A stretch of DNA of 64,000 nt, taken from Planctomycetota bacterium (GTDB lineage Bacteria; Planctomycetota; Phycisphaerae; UBA1845). This document shows positions 19,434-27,708 of the stretch, piece by piece. Within the stretch, counting starts at the first letter, position 1; every line of letters starts with the position of its first letter. The notes under the pieces were generated by a model, which saw only the letters and a program-made list of their open reading frames with translations, was not told where the DNA came from and did not search any database. Both the position numbers and the translations under genes were made by a program. The stretch spans positions 62,001-126,000 of the forward strand of contig JACQXM010000025.1 of the NCBI GenBank assembly GCA_016208685.1, given 5' to 3'.

Positions 19434-19633
19434 GCGAGCGAAGTGTACGCCGGCGACCGCGGTTGACAATCCGGCAGAGCGACAAGGGCGCAGGCCCCCC
19501 GGCGTCGTCGGGCGCCCGACCCACGGGTCATCCGGCCGCGGCGCCGCTCGAGGGCGCAGCGGTGTCACATATAGGCACTGTCATTCCAGGAGGTGACACG
19601 ACGATCGGCGACCGAAGCCGACGGAGTGGCGGC

Positions 19634-20026
19634 TCACCTGCGCCCCATGGCGTCGATCCGCTGCTCGACGCTACCTACGCTTGTCAGGCGCAGCCCGAAA
19701 TTCTCACCCACCTTGACGGCGTGACCCGCGCCGATCGGCCGGTTGGCGACGTACAGGGTCAGCGCCGCCTCGAAGGGAACGTCGAACTCGATGATGGTTC
19801 CCACGCGCACGGCGAGAATCGACTCCACGGTCATGTCGCGCTCGGCGAGCACCACGGCGACCGGCACGGACAATCCCAGGATGCGTTGCAGTCCGGGATC
19901 GGCGTGTCGAGTGCCGCCAGCCCCGGCCGGTGGCGAGGGGGCGGCCGGCGCTGAGGCGCCGCGCGAGGCGATGGAGGGCGCGGCCGCGGAGAGCAAGTCG
20001 TCGATCGCTGCCTGGGTAATGGTCAT
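19634..20026 (-). CDS. FliN-like SpoA-domain protein (flagellar switch or type III secretion type)
   Basis: A 130-residue protein. It begins MTITQAAIDDLLSAAAP, the short N-terminal signature seen in FliM/FliN-type switch proteins, continues with an Ala/Pro linker, and ends in a SpoA domain of about 75 residues: LGLSVPVAVVLAERDMTVES, VGTIIEFDVPFEAALTLYV, NRPIGAGHAVKVGENFGLRL. FliN normally joins the C-ring at the flagellar base. No other flagellar gene is in this window, so it is either an orphan of a dispersed flagellar set or belongs to another secretion machine. The start at 20026 is preceded by GGTGGGTG; the frame extends further upstream but without domain sequence. Confidence 0.8.
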   Translation of the reverse strand: MTITQAAIDDLLSAAAPSIASRGASAPAAPSPPAGAGGTRHADPGLQRILGLSVPVAVVLAERDMTVESILAVRVGTIIEFDVPFEAALTLYVANRPIGAGHAVKVGENFGLRLTSVGSVEQRIDAMGRR

Positions 20027-20224
20027 AGCACACCCACCAGGCGCCGAGCCCGCGCGCCGTTGGCGCGAGTCGCGGCGCACTGCCCCCACCGCATCCGGAT
20101 TCGGGGCGCGCTGATGGCGCGGTACGGGCGCACCTCAGCCTGGGATATCATCGACCGTCCCGCCGCAGGGTCTTAACCGCTCTTGCGGGCCGGCCGGTAT
20201 CGCGCCGCCGGAGGCCACCGTGGG

Positions 20225-21475
20225 CTACTCGAAGGCCCGCACCAGGATGCAGGCATTGTGGCCGCCGAAGCCGAAGGAGTTGCTCAGCGCGACGCGCACC
20301 CGGTGGTCGCGGGCGGTGTTGGGGCAATAGTCCAGATCGCAACCGTCGCCGGGGTGATCCAGGTTGATGGTCGGAGGGATGACGCCGATGCCGATGCCGC
20401 GAATCGCCGCGATCATCTCCAGCCCGCCGCTTGCGCCCAGAGCGTGCCCCACGGCGCTTTTCGTGCTGCTGACCACCAGTTTCCGCGCATGAGGTCCGAA
20501 GACGGTCTTGATGGCGATGGTCTCCGCCACGTCGCCCAAGGGGGTGCTGGTGCCGTGGGCGTTGATGTAGTCCACGCTTTCGGGCGAAAGCCGGGCGTCT
20601 TCCAGCGCCAGGCGCATGGCGTCGGCCGCGCCCTCACCGCGCTCCGGCGGTTGCGTGAGGTGTTCCGCATCGGAGCTGGAGGCGAACCCCACCACTTCGC
20701 CCAGGATGGGCGCCCCGCGGCGTCGGGCGTGCTCCAGCTCCTCGAACACGAAGGCTCCGGCGCCCTCGGCGAGCACGAAGCCGTCGCGGTCACGGTCAAA
20801 AGGCCGGCTGGCGTGGAGCGGGTCGTCGTTGCGGGTGCTGAGGGCCTTCATGGAGGCAAAGGCAGCCAGCGCCAGCGGCGTTAAGGCTGCCTCCGAGCCG
20901 CCCGTGAACACCACATCGGACAGGCCCAGGCGAATGTGGCGCAGCGCCTCGCCCATGGCGTTGTTCGCCGAGGCGCAGGCGGTGCTGACCGCACGGCTCT
21001 CTCCCTTGGCGCCGTAGGCGATGGAGATGTTGCCGCTGGCGGCATTGACCATGAGCTTGGGGATGGTGAACGCCGACACCTTGCTCGGCCCCTTCTCCAT
21101 GAGGCGGGCGAACTGCTGTTCCAGCTCGTTCATGCCCCCGATGCCGGAGCCGAAAATGACCGCCAGGCGTCGCGGGTCCTCCCGCGAAAGGTCGAGCCCG
21201 GAGCTGCGGAAGGCCTCCTCGGCCGCGACCATGGCGAACTGCGCGTAACGGTCGAGCCGCTTGATGATCTTACGGTCCAGATGATTCGCGGCGTCGAAGT
21301 TGGGGATCTCGCCCCCGATGTGCACGTCGAACTGCGTGGTATCAAAGAGCGTGATGCGCGACAGGCCGCACCGCCCCAGGATCAGGGCGTCCCAGTAGCA
21401 GTCCACGCCCACGCCGAACGGCGAGACCGCGCCCATGCCCGTGACGACCACACGCCGGTGATGATTCTCCGCCAT
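20225..21475 (-). CDS. fabF: beta-ketoacyl-ACP synthase II
   Basis: A 416-residue condensing enzyme that extends acyl-ACP with malonyl-ACP in type II fatty-acid synthesis. It has the full Cys-His-His active site: nucleophile Cys in [12 protein letters not shown] (~167), His in [11 protein letters not shown], and Lys/His in [15 protein letters not shown]. The C-terminal GFGGHNACI glycine loop is also present. Length and order match FabF; a FabB assignment is less likely because acpP lies directly upstream. The start at 21475 ([19 protein letters not shown]) places the conserved first strand at the N-terminus. It is the last gene of the rpmF-plsX-fabH-fabD-fabG-acpP-fabF unit, 96 bp after acpP. 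Confidence 0.95.
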   Translation of the reverse strand: MAENHHRRVVVTGMGAVSPFGVGVDCYWDALILGRCGLSRITLFDTTQFDVHIGGEIPNFDAANHLDRKIIKRLDRYAQFAMVAAEEAFRSSGLDLSREDPRRLAVIFGSGIGGMNELEQQFARLMEKGPSKVSAFTIPKLMVNAASGNISIAYGAKGESRAVSTACASANNAMGEALRHIRLGLSDVVFTGGSEAALTPLALAAFASMKALSTRNDDPLHASRPFDRDRDGFVLAEGAGAFVFEELEHARRRGAPILGEVVGFASSSDAEHLTQPPERGEGAADAMRLALEDARLSPESVDYINAHGTSTPLGDVAETIAIKTVFGPHARKLVVSSTKSAVGHALGASGGLEMIAAIRGIGIGVIPPTINLDHPGDGCDLDYCPNTARDHRVRVALSNSFGFGGHNACILVRAFE

Positions 21476-21571
21476 AGTGTCCCCGGTCCAACCCCGCCGG
21501 CCACGCGACCCGCCTCCGGCGCGCGCCCGCACGGCGCCGGTTGCCGCGCCGGGGGTCGGCCTCTCAGCCCG

Positions 21572-21829
21572 TCAGGCGTTCTTGCCTTCCAGTTGCTTCT
21601 TGATGTAGTCGATCGCCTCACCGACGGTTTTGAGCTTCTCGGCCTCCTCGTCGGGGATGGTGAGGTCGAACTCGTCCTCCAACTCCATGATCAACTCGAC
21701 CGTATCCAGCGAATCCGCGTTGAGGTCGTTGACGAATGAAGTCTCGCGCTTGATTTCCTTCTTGTCGACGGTCATCTGTTCCGCGACGATTTGAAAGACT
21801 TTCTCTTCGATTTCCACCGCCGTTGGCAC
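21572..21829 (-). CDS. acpP: acyl carrier protein
   Basis: An 85-residue acidic acyl carrier protein. The DSLD motif supplies Ser40, which receives 4'-phosphopantetheine. Helix 2 ([20 protein letters not shown]) is the usual partner-recognition surface. It starts with GTG, supported by a perfect AGGAGG eight bases upstream. It carries growing acyl chains between FabD, FabH, FabG and FabF in the cytosol. It lies between fabG and fabF, the standard order. Length is a few residues above the E. coli protein because of a short basic tail (KKQLEGKNA). Confidence 0.96.
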   Translation of the reverse strand: MPTAVEIEEKVFQIVAEQMTVDKKEIKRETSFVNDLNADSLDTVELIMELEDEFDLTIPDEEAEKLKTVGEAIDYIKKQLEGKNA

Positions 21830-21837
21830 GCTCGATT

Positions 21838-21843
21838 CCTCCT
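21838..21843 (-). promoter_or_regulatory. strong Shine-Dalgarno for GTG-started acpP
   Basis: CCTCCT on the plus strand (AGGAGG in the mRNA), eight bases before the GTG at 21829. The strong site compensates for the weak start codon of a highly expressed protein. Confidence 0.75.
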
Positions 21844-22029
21844 GACGCGACCTTTCGATACCAACACCACGCGGTGTTGAAGGTTCAGAATCCTAGCCCC
21901 CGTGGGCGATTCCCGCAATCGCCTCTACACGGCACAGCCCGCGCACGGACCGGACCGCAGGGTTATAACCGCAGGATTGCCGGGCCAAAAGCCCCGTTTG
22001 GCCGCGGCCGCCACGCCCCGCCTTCGGCC

Positions 22030-22770
22030 CTACATGTGCAACCCGCCGTCCACCAACAACACTTGCCCGGTGATGTACGACGCCCCCTCCCCGGAAAGGA
22101 AGGCCACCAACTCCGCCACCTCCTCCGGCTTGCCGAAGCGTCCCACGGGGATGAGCTGTTTGACCGACTCCGTGAGTTTCTCCGGGAGGCCCGCCGTCAT
22201 GTCCGTGGCAATGAAGCCCGGGGCAACGACGTTGCAGGTGATGTTGCGTTTGCCCAGCTCCTTGGCCACCGACTTGGTGAAGCCGATCAAGCCCGCCTTG
22301 CTCGCCGAGTAGTTCGCCTGTCCGGCGTTGCCCATCACCCCCGACACGCTGCCGATGTTGATGATCCGCCCGAAACGCTGCCGCACCATGATGCGGCTGA
22401 CCGCCCGCGTCAGCCAGAACACGGAACGCAGGTTGGTGGTCAGCACTTCCTCAAACTGCTCATCATCCATGCTCATGAGCAGGCCGTCGCGGGTGATGCC
22501 GGCGTTGTTCACCAGGATGTCGATGCGCTGGTGCTCCTCGACCACGGCGTCCACCGCGGCGTCCAGGGCCGCGCGATCGTTAACGTCCAGGGTCCGGGGG
22601 ATGATGCTGCCCGGGAGCTCGCGCTGCCGGCCCTCGGCGGCGAGTTCCTCCAGCGCCGAGGCGCTGCGCCCGCAGGCGACGACGTTGACCGCCCGGCCGG
22701 CGAGCGCCAGGCAGACCGCGCGCCCAATCCCGCGGCTGCCTCCGGTAACGAAGCCGACTTTGTCAGACAT
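22030..22770 (-). CDS. fabG: 3-oxoacyl-ACP reductase
   Basis: A 246-residue short-chain dehydrogenase that reduces beta-ketoacyl-ACP with NADPH. Visible features are the cofactor loop TGGSRGIGR (9-17), NNAGITRDGL, the catalytic Ser in NIGSVSGVMGN, the YSASK Tyr/Lys pair (~152-156) and the C-terminal VDGGLHM. Retention of RDG after NNAG and the gene's place between fabD and acpP support FabG over other SDRs. It is separated by 27 bp from fabD and by ~200 bp from acpP; that larger gap may hold a secondary promoter for acpP and fabF. Confidence 0.95.
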   Translation of the reverse strand: MSDKVGFVTGGSRGIGRAVCLALAGRAVNVVACGRSASALEELAAEGRQRELPGSIIPRTLDVNDRAALDAAVDAVVEEHQRIDILVNNAGITRDGLLMSMDDEQFEEVLTTNLRSVFWLTRAVSRIMVRQRFGRIINIGSVSGVMGNAGQANYSASKAGLIGFTKSVAKELGKRNITCNVVAPGFIATDMTAGLPEKLTESVKQLIPVGRFGKPEEVAELVAFLSGEGASYITGQVLLVDGGLHM

Positions 22771-22797
22771 AGCGGCAGGTCCTCATGGAAACGCCTC

Positions 22798-23742
22798 TTA
22801 GCCTCCCGCCGGAAGCGCCGGCGCCGCGGAGATCGCCTCCGCGGTGCTTACGTTGACGATGTTCACACGCCGATCGATCTTGCGCATCAGGCCGGTCAGG
22901 ACGCGACCGGGCCCGATTTCGACGAACTGATCCGCCCCGTCGGCGATCAGCCGCTGCACGCAGCGCTGCCAGAGCACCGGTTGCGTAAGCTGCCGGCGGA
23001 GCGACTCGCGTATCTGTTCCGCGTCCGAATGGTACTCCGCGTCCACGTTGGCGATAACCCGTGCCGATGGCGCCGTGCAACGCGCTGCCTGCAGCGCTGG
23101 CCAGAATTCCTTGGCCGCCGGCTCCATCAGCGGCGAGTGAAAGGCACCGGCCACCGCAAGCGGCACGGCGCGACAGTTGAACTGCGACGCCAGCGACACG
23201 GCGCGCTCGCAAGCGCCCTTGCTGCCCGAGATCACGATCTGCCCCGGACAGTTGAAATTGGCGGGCACCAGCACTTCTCCCTCGCATGCCCCGTCACACA
23301 GCGCGGTCGCCGTCGATTCGTCAGCGCCCACTAGCGAAACCATGCCGCTCGGGGTCGCGTCCGCCGCCTGCTGCATAAGCTGCCCGCGCCGCTGCACCAG
23401 CCGCAGGGCGTCGTCGAAGCCCAGGGCTCCGGCCACGTGCAGGGCCGTGTACTCACCCAGGCTCAGGCCGGCGAAATACGTAAATGGCTCGCGCGGCGCG
23501 CCGCTCTCCTGGAAGGCGGCCCACAGGGCCACACTGGTGGCGAAGATCGCCGGCTGCTGGACGTCCGTTTGCTCCAGCCGCTCCGCCGGCCCCTCGAAGC
23601 AAACAGCGGCCAGATCGAACCCCAGCACTTCGTTGGCGCGGTCATAGACGCGGCGCGCGGCGACGCTGGCGGCGGCCACGTCCCGCCCCATGCCGACCGC
23701 CTGCGCGCCCTGTCCGGGAAAGATGATCGCCGTACATCCCAT
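22798..23742 (-). CDS. fabD: malonyl-CoA:ACP transacylase
   Basis: A 314-residue acyltransferase that loads malonyl groups onto ACP. It has the N-terminal FPGQGAQAVGMG loop, the nucleophile elbow GLSLGEY with Ser94, an Arg in LVQRRGQLMQ that should bind the malonyl carboxylate, and the catalytic His in GAFHSPLM. The C-terminal VEIGPGRVLTGLM is typical. It sits between fabH and fabG in the lipid operon, 27 bp from fabG and about 100 bp from fabH. No truncation is seen. Confidence 0.95.
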   Translation of the reverse strand: MGCTAIIFPGQGAQAVGMGRDVAAASVAARRVYDRANEVLGFDLAAVCFEGPAERLEQTDVQQPAIFATSVALWAAFQESGAPREPFTYFAGLSLGEYTALHVAGALGFDDALRLVQRRGQLMQQAADATPSGMVSLVGADESTATALCDGACEGEVLVPANFNCPGQIVISGSKGACERAVSLASQFNCRAVPLAVAGAFHSPLMEPAAKEFWPALQAARCTAPSARVIANVDAEYHSDAEQIRESLRRQLTQPVLWQRCVQRLIADGADQFVEIGPGRVLTGLMRKIDRRVNIVNVSTAEAISAAPALPAGG

Positions 23743-23845
23743 GGATGCCCAACGCTCCTGACCGCAAATGAACCACGCAACCGGATTCGCGCCGCCGCCC
23801 GCGAGGCGCCGCAGCGCGGCGCGGCGTAAAGCCTGCGCCCGGCCT

Positions 23846-24838
23846 TTAGAGCCGGATCACCATGGTTCCCCACGTCAGCCCGGCGCCGATGGCCACCATC
23901 AGCACATGGTCGCCGCGGGACAGCGTACCGTTGCGCCGCGCCTCATCGAGAGCCATGATCACCGAGGCCGCCGAGGTGTTCCCGAAGCGGTCGATGTTCA
24001 CCGAGACCTTCTCGCGCGGCAGCTCCATTTTCTCCCGCACCGATTCGATGATCCGCAGGTTGGACTGATGCGGGATGACCAGCTTGAGGTCCGCCGGCGT
24101 CAGCCCCACGACCTGAAGCGCATGGTCGATCAACTGCTGCATCTTGACCACCGCGAACTTGTAGACCTCCCGCCCCTTCATACGCAGGAAATGAAGGCGT
24201 TCGGCCGCCGTGGTCACCGAGGTCGGCAGGCGCGATCCGCCTGCGGCGACCCCGATGAGGTCCGCACGCGTCCCGTCGCAGCCCATTTCGAAGTACAAAA
24301 CGCTCTGGTCCGGGTTGTCGCTTCGCTCGAGGATCGCCGCCCCGGCGGCATCGCCGAAGAGAATGACCGTGGCCCGGTCCTCCGCGTCGGCAAAGCGCGT
24401 CAAAGTCTCGGCGCCGAGGACCAGGGCGCGTCGGTACATTCCCGCCGCCACCATGCCCCCGGCCACGACCGTGGCGTACAAAAACCCGGCACAGGCCGCG
24501 CCTATGTCAAACGCCGGAATATCCGCCACGCCCAGCTCGCGCTGCACGAAGGCCGCGGTCGCGGGGAACTGATGGTCCCCCGTGGCCGTGGCACAGACGA
24601 TCAGGTCAATGTCGTTCGCGGTGAGCCCGGCATCCTGTAGGGCCCGCTCCGCCGCCCGCGCTGCGAGGTTCGAGGTCGCCTCGTTCGCCGCGGCCACGTG
24701 CCGCTCACGGATGCCAGTGCGGGCGATGATCCAGTCTTCGGTGGTGTCCAGATAGTCCACAAAATGTCGGTTGTCGCGAATGCCCGCGGGCACGTAGGCG
24801 CCCGTCCCCACGATCCGAACCGGCATCCGCACGTTCAT
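23846..24838 (-). CDS. fabH: beta-ketoacyl-ACP synthase III
   Basis: A 330-residue initiating condensing enzyme that joins acetyl-CoA to malonyl-ACP. The Cys-His-Asn triad is visible: Cys116 in GAACAGF, His257 in HQSNLRI and Asn287 in NTSAAS. The N-terminus RIVGTGAYVP and C-terminus GAGLTWGTMVIRL fit the family. ATG at 24838 is preferred because GGGGA lies nine bases upstream and the conserved first strand follows. ATGs at 24862 and 24826 are alternatives. The gene begins 61 bp after plsX ends and probably shares its transcript. Confidence 0.94.
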   Translation of the reverse strand: MNVRMPVRIVGTGAYVPAGIRDNRHFVDYLDTTEDWIIARTGIRERHVAAANEATSNLAARAAERALQDAGLTANDIDLIVCATATGDHQFPATAAFVQRELGVADIPAFDIGAACAGFLYATVVAGGMVAAGMYRRALVLGAETLTRFADAEDRATVILFGDAAGAAILERSDNPDQSVLYFEMGCDGTRADLIGVAAGGSRLPTSVTTAAERLHFLRMKGREVYKFAVVKMQQLIDHALQVVGLTPADLKLVIPHQSNLRIIESVREKMELPREKVSVNIDRFGNTSAASVIMALDEARRNGTLSRGDHVLMVAIGAGLTWGTMVIRL

Positions 24839-24899
24839 CGAATCAGGTCCCCAGCCCTTCATACCTGTGAACCGTCGTTGCGCTTCCCATACGGCCCGG

Positions 24900-25901
24900 C
24901 TAGCCCCCGACGATCTGCAACCGCGCAACCAAGACCTCGTTGAACCGCTGCTCCAGGAACCGTCGCGCCGCCTTGACCGCGTTGCAAATCGCCACCATGT
25001 TACTTCGTCCGTGGCAGATGATGCACACGCCGTTGATACCCAACAGCGGTGCGCCCCCGTAACGACTGTAGTCATGCCGCTGCCACACGCGCTCCAGCGC
25101 TCCGCAGAATCTGCCCTTCAGCGCCTCCTCCTCATGCTCGAACTCGTGCGCTATGGTGCGGAACAGTCCCTCCGCCAGTCCCTCGACGAACTTCAAAACG
25201 ATGTTACCCACGAAGCCGTCGCAGATTGCCACGTCGCAGCGGTTTTCGAAGAGCTCCCGGCCTTCGGCATTGCCCACGAAGTTGATCGACGCGTCGCGGC
25301 GCAGCAGCTCGTGCGTCTGGCGCACCAGCCCGGTGCCCTTGCCCTGTTCCTCGCCGATGGACATCAGGGCCACGCGCGGTCGCGGGATCCCCACGACGTG
25401 TTGTGCGTACAACGTCGCCATGACCGCATATTCGTAAAGATGCCGCGGCCTGGCCTGGATGTTCGCGCCCACGTCGCACAACACGAACGGCCCGTGAAAC
25501 GCCGGAATGGTAACCGCGATCCCCGGTCGCGTCACGCAGGAGAGGGGCTTCAACTTGAGCTGGGCGACGGCGGCGCAGGCCCCGGTGTTGCCAGCGCTGA
25601 CCACCGCCTGTACCTCGCCGGAGGCCCCCAGCTCCGCCATTCGCACCAGGGATGAGTCCTTATGCGCGCGCAGCGCCTCTACCGGAGGTGCATCCATGGG
25701 AATGACCTGCGAGGCATGAACAAGGCGCAGCCGATCCGGAAGCGGGCCCTGAACGGCCAGCTCGGCGTGAATCCGCCGCTCGTCGCCCACCAGGACGAGC
25801 TCCAAGTCCGGGTCGTCCGCCAAGGCCGCGAGGGCCCCGCGGACGATCGCCTGTGGGGCGTGATCCCCTCCCATCGCGTCCAGCGCGATGCGGACCGGCA
25901 T
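24900..25901 (-). CDS. plsX: phosphate acyltransferase
   Basis: A 333-residue peripheral membrane enzyme that makes acyl-phosphate from acyl-ACP for phospholipid synthesis. The signature MPVRIALDAMGGDHAP opens the protein. ALRAHKDSSL, VSAGNTGA, CDVGANIQARP and CDGFVGNIVLKFVEGLAEGL are conserved PlsX segments. Its ATG overlaps the stop of rpmF by one base (TAATG), a sign of translational coupling. It is followed by fabH, the usual order from rpmF to the fab genes. Confidence 0.95.
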   Translation of the reverse strand: MPVRIALDAMGGDHAPQAIVRGALAALADDPDLELVLVGDERRIHAELAVQGPLPDRLRLVHASQVIPMDAPPVEALRAHKDSSLVRMAELGASGEVQAVVSAGNTGACAAVAQLKLKPLSCVTRPGIAVTIPAFHGPFVLCDVGANIQARPRHLYEYAVMATLYAQHVVGIPRPRVALMSIGEEQGKGTGLVRQTHELLRRDASINFVGNAEGRELFENRCDVAICDGFVGNIVLKFVEGLAEGLFRTIAHEFEHEEEALKGRFCGALERVWQRHDYSRYGGAPLLGINGVCIICHGRSNMVAICNAVKAARRFLEQRFNEVLVARLQIVGG

Positions 25902-26086
25902 TACCCTTCCTTCTCGCCCATCGGGAGCACCAGCTTGGCGCTCACGTAACCACAGGTCCCGCACGAAACATGGGGGAGCTTGGGCTTGCCGCACTTGGGG
26001 CACGGACTCAGGTTCACCGGCCGGAGGGCATGGTGCGCTCGGCGGGATCGCGTGCGTGTCTTCGAGACTTTCTTTACTGGTAGCAT
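25901..26086 (-). CDS. rpmF: 50S ribosomal protein L32
   Basis: A 61-residue ribosomal protein. A basic N-terminus (KKVSKTRTRSRRAHHAL) is followed by a zinc ribbon with Cys29, Cys32, Cys42 and Cys45 (CPKCGKP…CGTCGY), so this is the zinc-binding form of L32. An AGGAAGG-type ribosome-binding site precedes the ATG. It is the first gene of the rpmF-plsX-fab unit and overlaps plsX by one base. The DUF177 (YceD) gene often found before rpmF is not present here. Confidence 0.96.
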   Translation of the reverse strand: MLPVKKVSKTRTRSRRAHHALRPVNLSPCPKCGKPKLPHVSCGTCGYVSAKLVLPMGEKEG

Positions 26087-26247
26087 AGTTCCTTCCTCAG
26101 GCCGCTAACCTACGGGAATCGGCGGGCGCGGTCAAGCCGCCGGGTTTACCCCTTTTGAGCCGCCGAAGGACGCCACCACGCGGACATCGACTCCCGACGG
26201 CCAGGGCGACCTTGTGAAAGCCACGGGGCGGAAGCCTTCAAGACCGA

Positions 26248-26757
26248 TTACGCCGTGGCCTTGGCGACGGCGGCCAGGGTCGGCGATTCGTACGCAACGT
26301 ACTCCGCGAAGGTCATCTGAAACGAGTCCGTGTGGCTGCCGGCGTTGAAGTTGATGGACTCGTTATCCGCCAGTCGCGGGTCGCAGACGGTGGGCAACTT
26401 GAAGAGACTTCCGAAGGGCGGGATCGAGCCGGGCGTCAGTCCGGTAAGCTGCACCACCTCCTCCCGGGTAGCGAACCTCAGTCGCTTGCAGCCCAGGAAG
26501 TCCCGCAGGGCGCCACTGTCGAGCGCCATGTCGGCGGGCAGTACGACCAGTACGAAGTTCTCGGCGCCCTTCATAATGAGCGCCTTGGCCCCGCTGTGCA
26601 AAGAAACGCCGCGTACCGCGGCTGCCTCGGCGCTGGTGAACACCGCCTGATGATGGGTATGCGTGAAGGGGACTCCGGCGGTGCGCAGTGCCTGCGTCAG
26701 CCGCTCCAGCACCGCGCCACCATCGACGCACGCCCGCTCATCGCCCGCGTCACTCAT
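26248..26757 (-). CDS. YbaK/EbsC-family aminoacyl-tRNA deacylase-like protein
   Basis: A 169-residue member of the YbaK/prolyl-tRNA-editing superfamily. Characteristic segments are the conserved Lys in SGAKALIMKG, the strand FVLVVLPADMALD, the helix KRLRFATREEVVQLTG, the glycine loop GSIPPFGS and a final strand ending in the DNESINFNAGSHTDSF region. The family hydrolyses mischarged tRNA such as Ala- or Cys-tRNA-Pro in trans. The exact substrate cannot be told. The start at 26757 is chosen for domain fit; the ribosome-binding site is weak. It lies ~160 bp before the rpmF unit on the same strand but is probably separate. Confidence 0.8.
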   Translation of the reverse strand: MSDAGDERACVDGGAVLERLTQALRTAGVPFTHTHHQAVFTSAEAAAVRGVSLHSGAKALIMKGAENFVLVVLPADMALDSGALRDFLGCKRLRFATREEVVQLTGLTPGSIPPFGSLFKLPTVCDPRLADNESINFNAGSHTDSFQMTFAEYVAYESPTLAAVAKATA

Positions 26758-26913
26758 ACCAAGGTTCAGCCGGTTGAATGTCGAGAGTAGAAAGTAGGGG
26801 CCCGCACGCAGCGGCGCGGTCGCGGCCGCCTTCGGTGGGCACCCCTGCACCCGGATGCTTCTTTGCCTTGCGGCCTTGCTGCCCCGCTGCGTTCCTGTCC
26901 GCCGCCCTCGAAC

Positions 26914-27411
26914 CTACGTCTCAAACAACGTCTGCTGGGCCGGGTCCTCCAGGGCTACCCGCCGGCGAACGTCGCTGATTTCGTCCACGAACTCGTCGAC
27001 CGTCTGGAACTTCCTGTGCACGCTCATGAACCGCACATACGCGACCTGGCTCAGCCGCCGTAGTTGCTGGCCCACGTAGCGTCCGATGTCCTCCGTGCTC
27101 ACCTCACGTTCGTGGCCGTTGAAGATCTCCTCCTCCACGCGATCCACGAGTTGCTGCAACTGCTCCTCCGTCACGTTGAGTTTGTTGCAGGCCCGCTCGA
27201 CGCCCGCGAGGATCTTGTCCCGCTCGTAGGGCACGCGCTGACCGCTCGCCTTGAGAACCGTCAGACGCAGTTCCTGCTCGACACGTTCCTTCGTCGTGAA
27301 GCGCCGCCCGCATTCGAGGCATTCCCGACGGCGCCGGATCGCCGACCCGCCCTCCGTTAGCCGCGAGTCGATCACCTTGTTGTTGTTCTCTTTGCACGAC
27401 GGGCAGACCAT
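26914..27411 (-). CDS. nrdR: transcriptional repressor NrdR
   Basis: A 165-residue regulator that represses ribonucleotide reductase genes when dATP is high. The N-terminal zinc ribbon has Cys3, Cys6, Cys31 and Cys34 (MVCPSCKENNNKVIDSR; CLECGRRFTTKE). It is followed by an ATP-cone domain (~49-139) with the RVPYERDKILAGVERAC helix region. The ATG at 27411 is fixed by the conserved N-terminal MVCPSC. No nrd gene is in the window, so its targets lie elsewhere. The C-terminus is slightly extended (VALEDPAQQTLFET). It is divergent from the sulfatase-TPR gene. Confidence 0.95.
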   Translation of the reverse strand: MVCPSCKENNNKVIDSRLTEGGSAIRRRRECLECGRRFTTKERVEQELRLTVLKASGQRVPYERDKILAGVERACNKLNVTEEQLQQLVDRVEEEIFNGHEREVSTEDIGRYVGQQLRRLSQVAYVRFMSVHRKFQTVDEFVDEISDVRRRVALEDPAQQTLFET

Positions 27412-27708
27412 GAGCGTCGATCCGCGCGGTTCGTGAGGGCTTGGAGATTCGCGTTCCCGCCGTACGTGCTGGCACACCCGCACCAACCGATGGGCGCAGC
27501 GCGCCTCAACCGCTACTGGATATTGTAGGTGGAACGCCGGCCGCCGCAACCAGCGCGGATGGGGAGCTTACGCCGCCCGGAGGAGACGTGGCCGTCCTGT
27601 CGCCCACCTTGTGTGCAGGCCGCGCGGTGAGTTGCCGAACCAGGCGGTCGGCCCCACCGGCGCCGCGCCTCGTTCCCGCGCCGCGCCGTTTGACTTAGCA
27701 TCTCTCGC

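Noticed and set aside
18004-19524. Second minus-strand frame inside the spermidine-synthase-like gene
   Set aside because: Arg/Gly/Pro-rich composition and no motif, while the other frame has membrane helices and a SAM-binding motif.
21823-23334. Plus-strand frame of ~500 codons across fabG and fabD
   Set aside because: Antisense to two certain genes and of atypical composition (His/Arg/Asp-rich).
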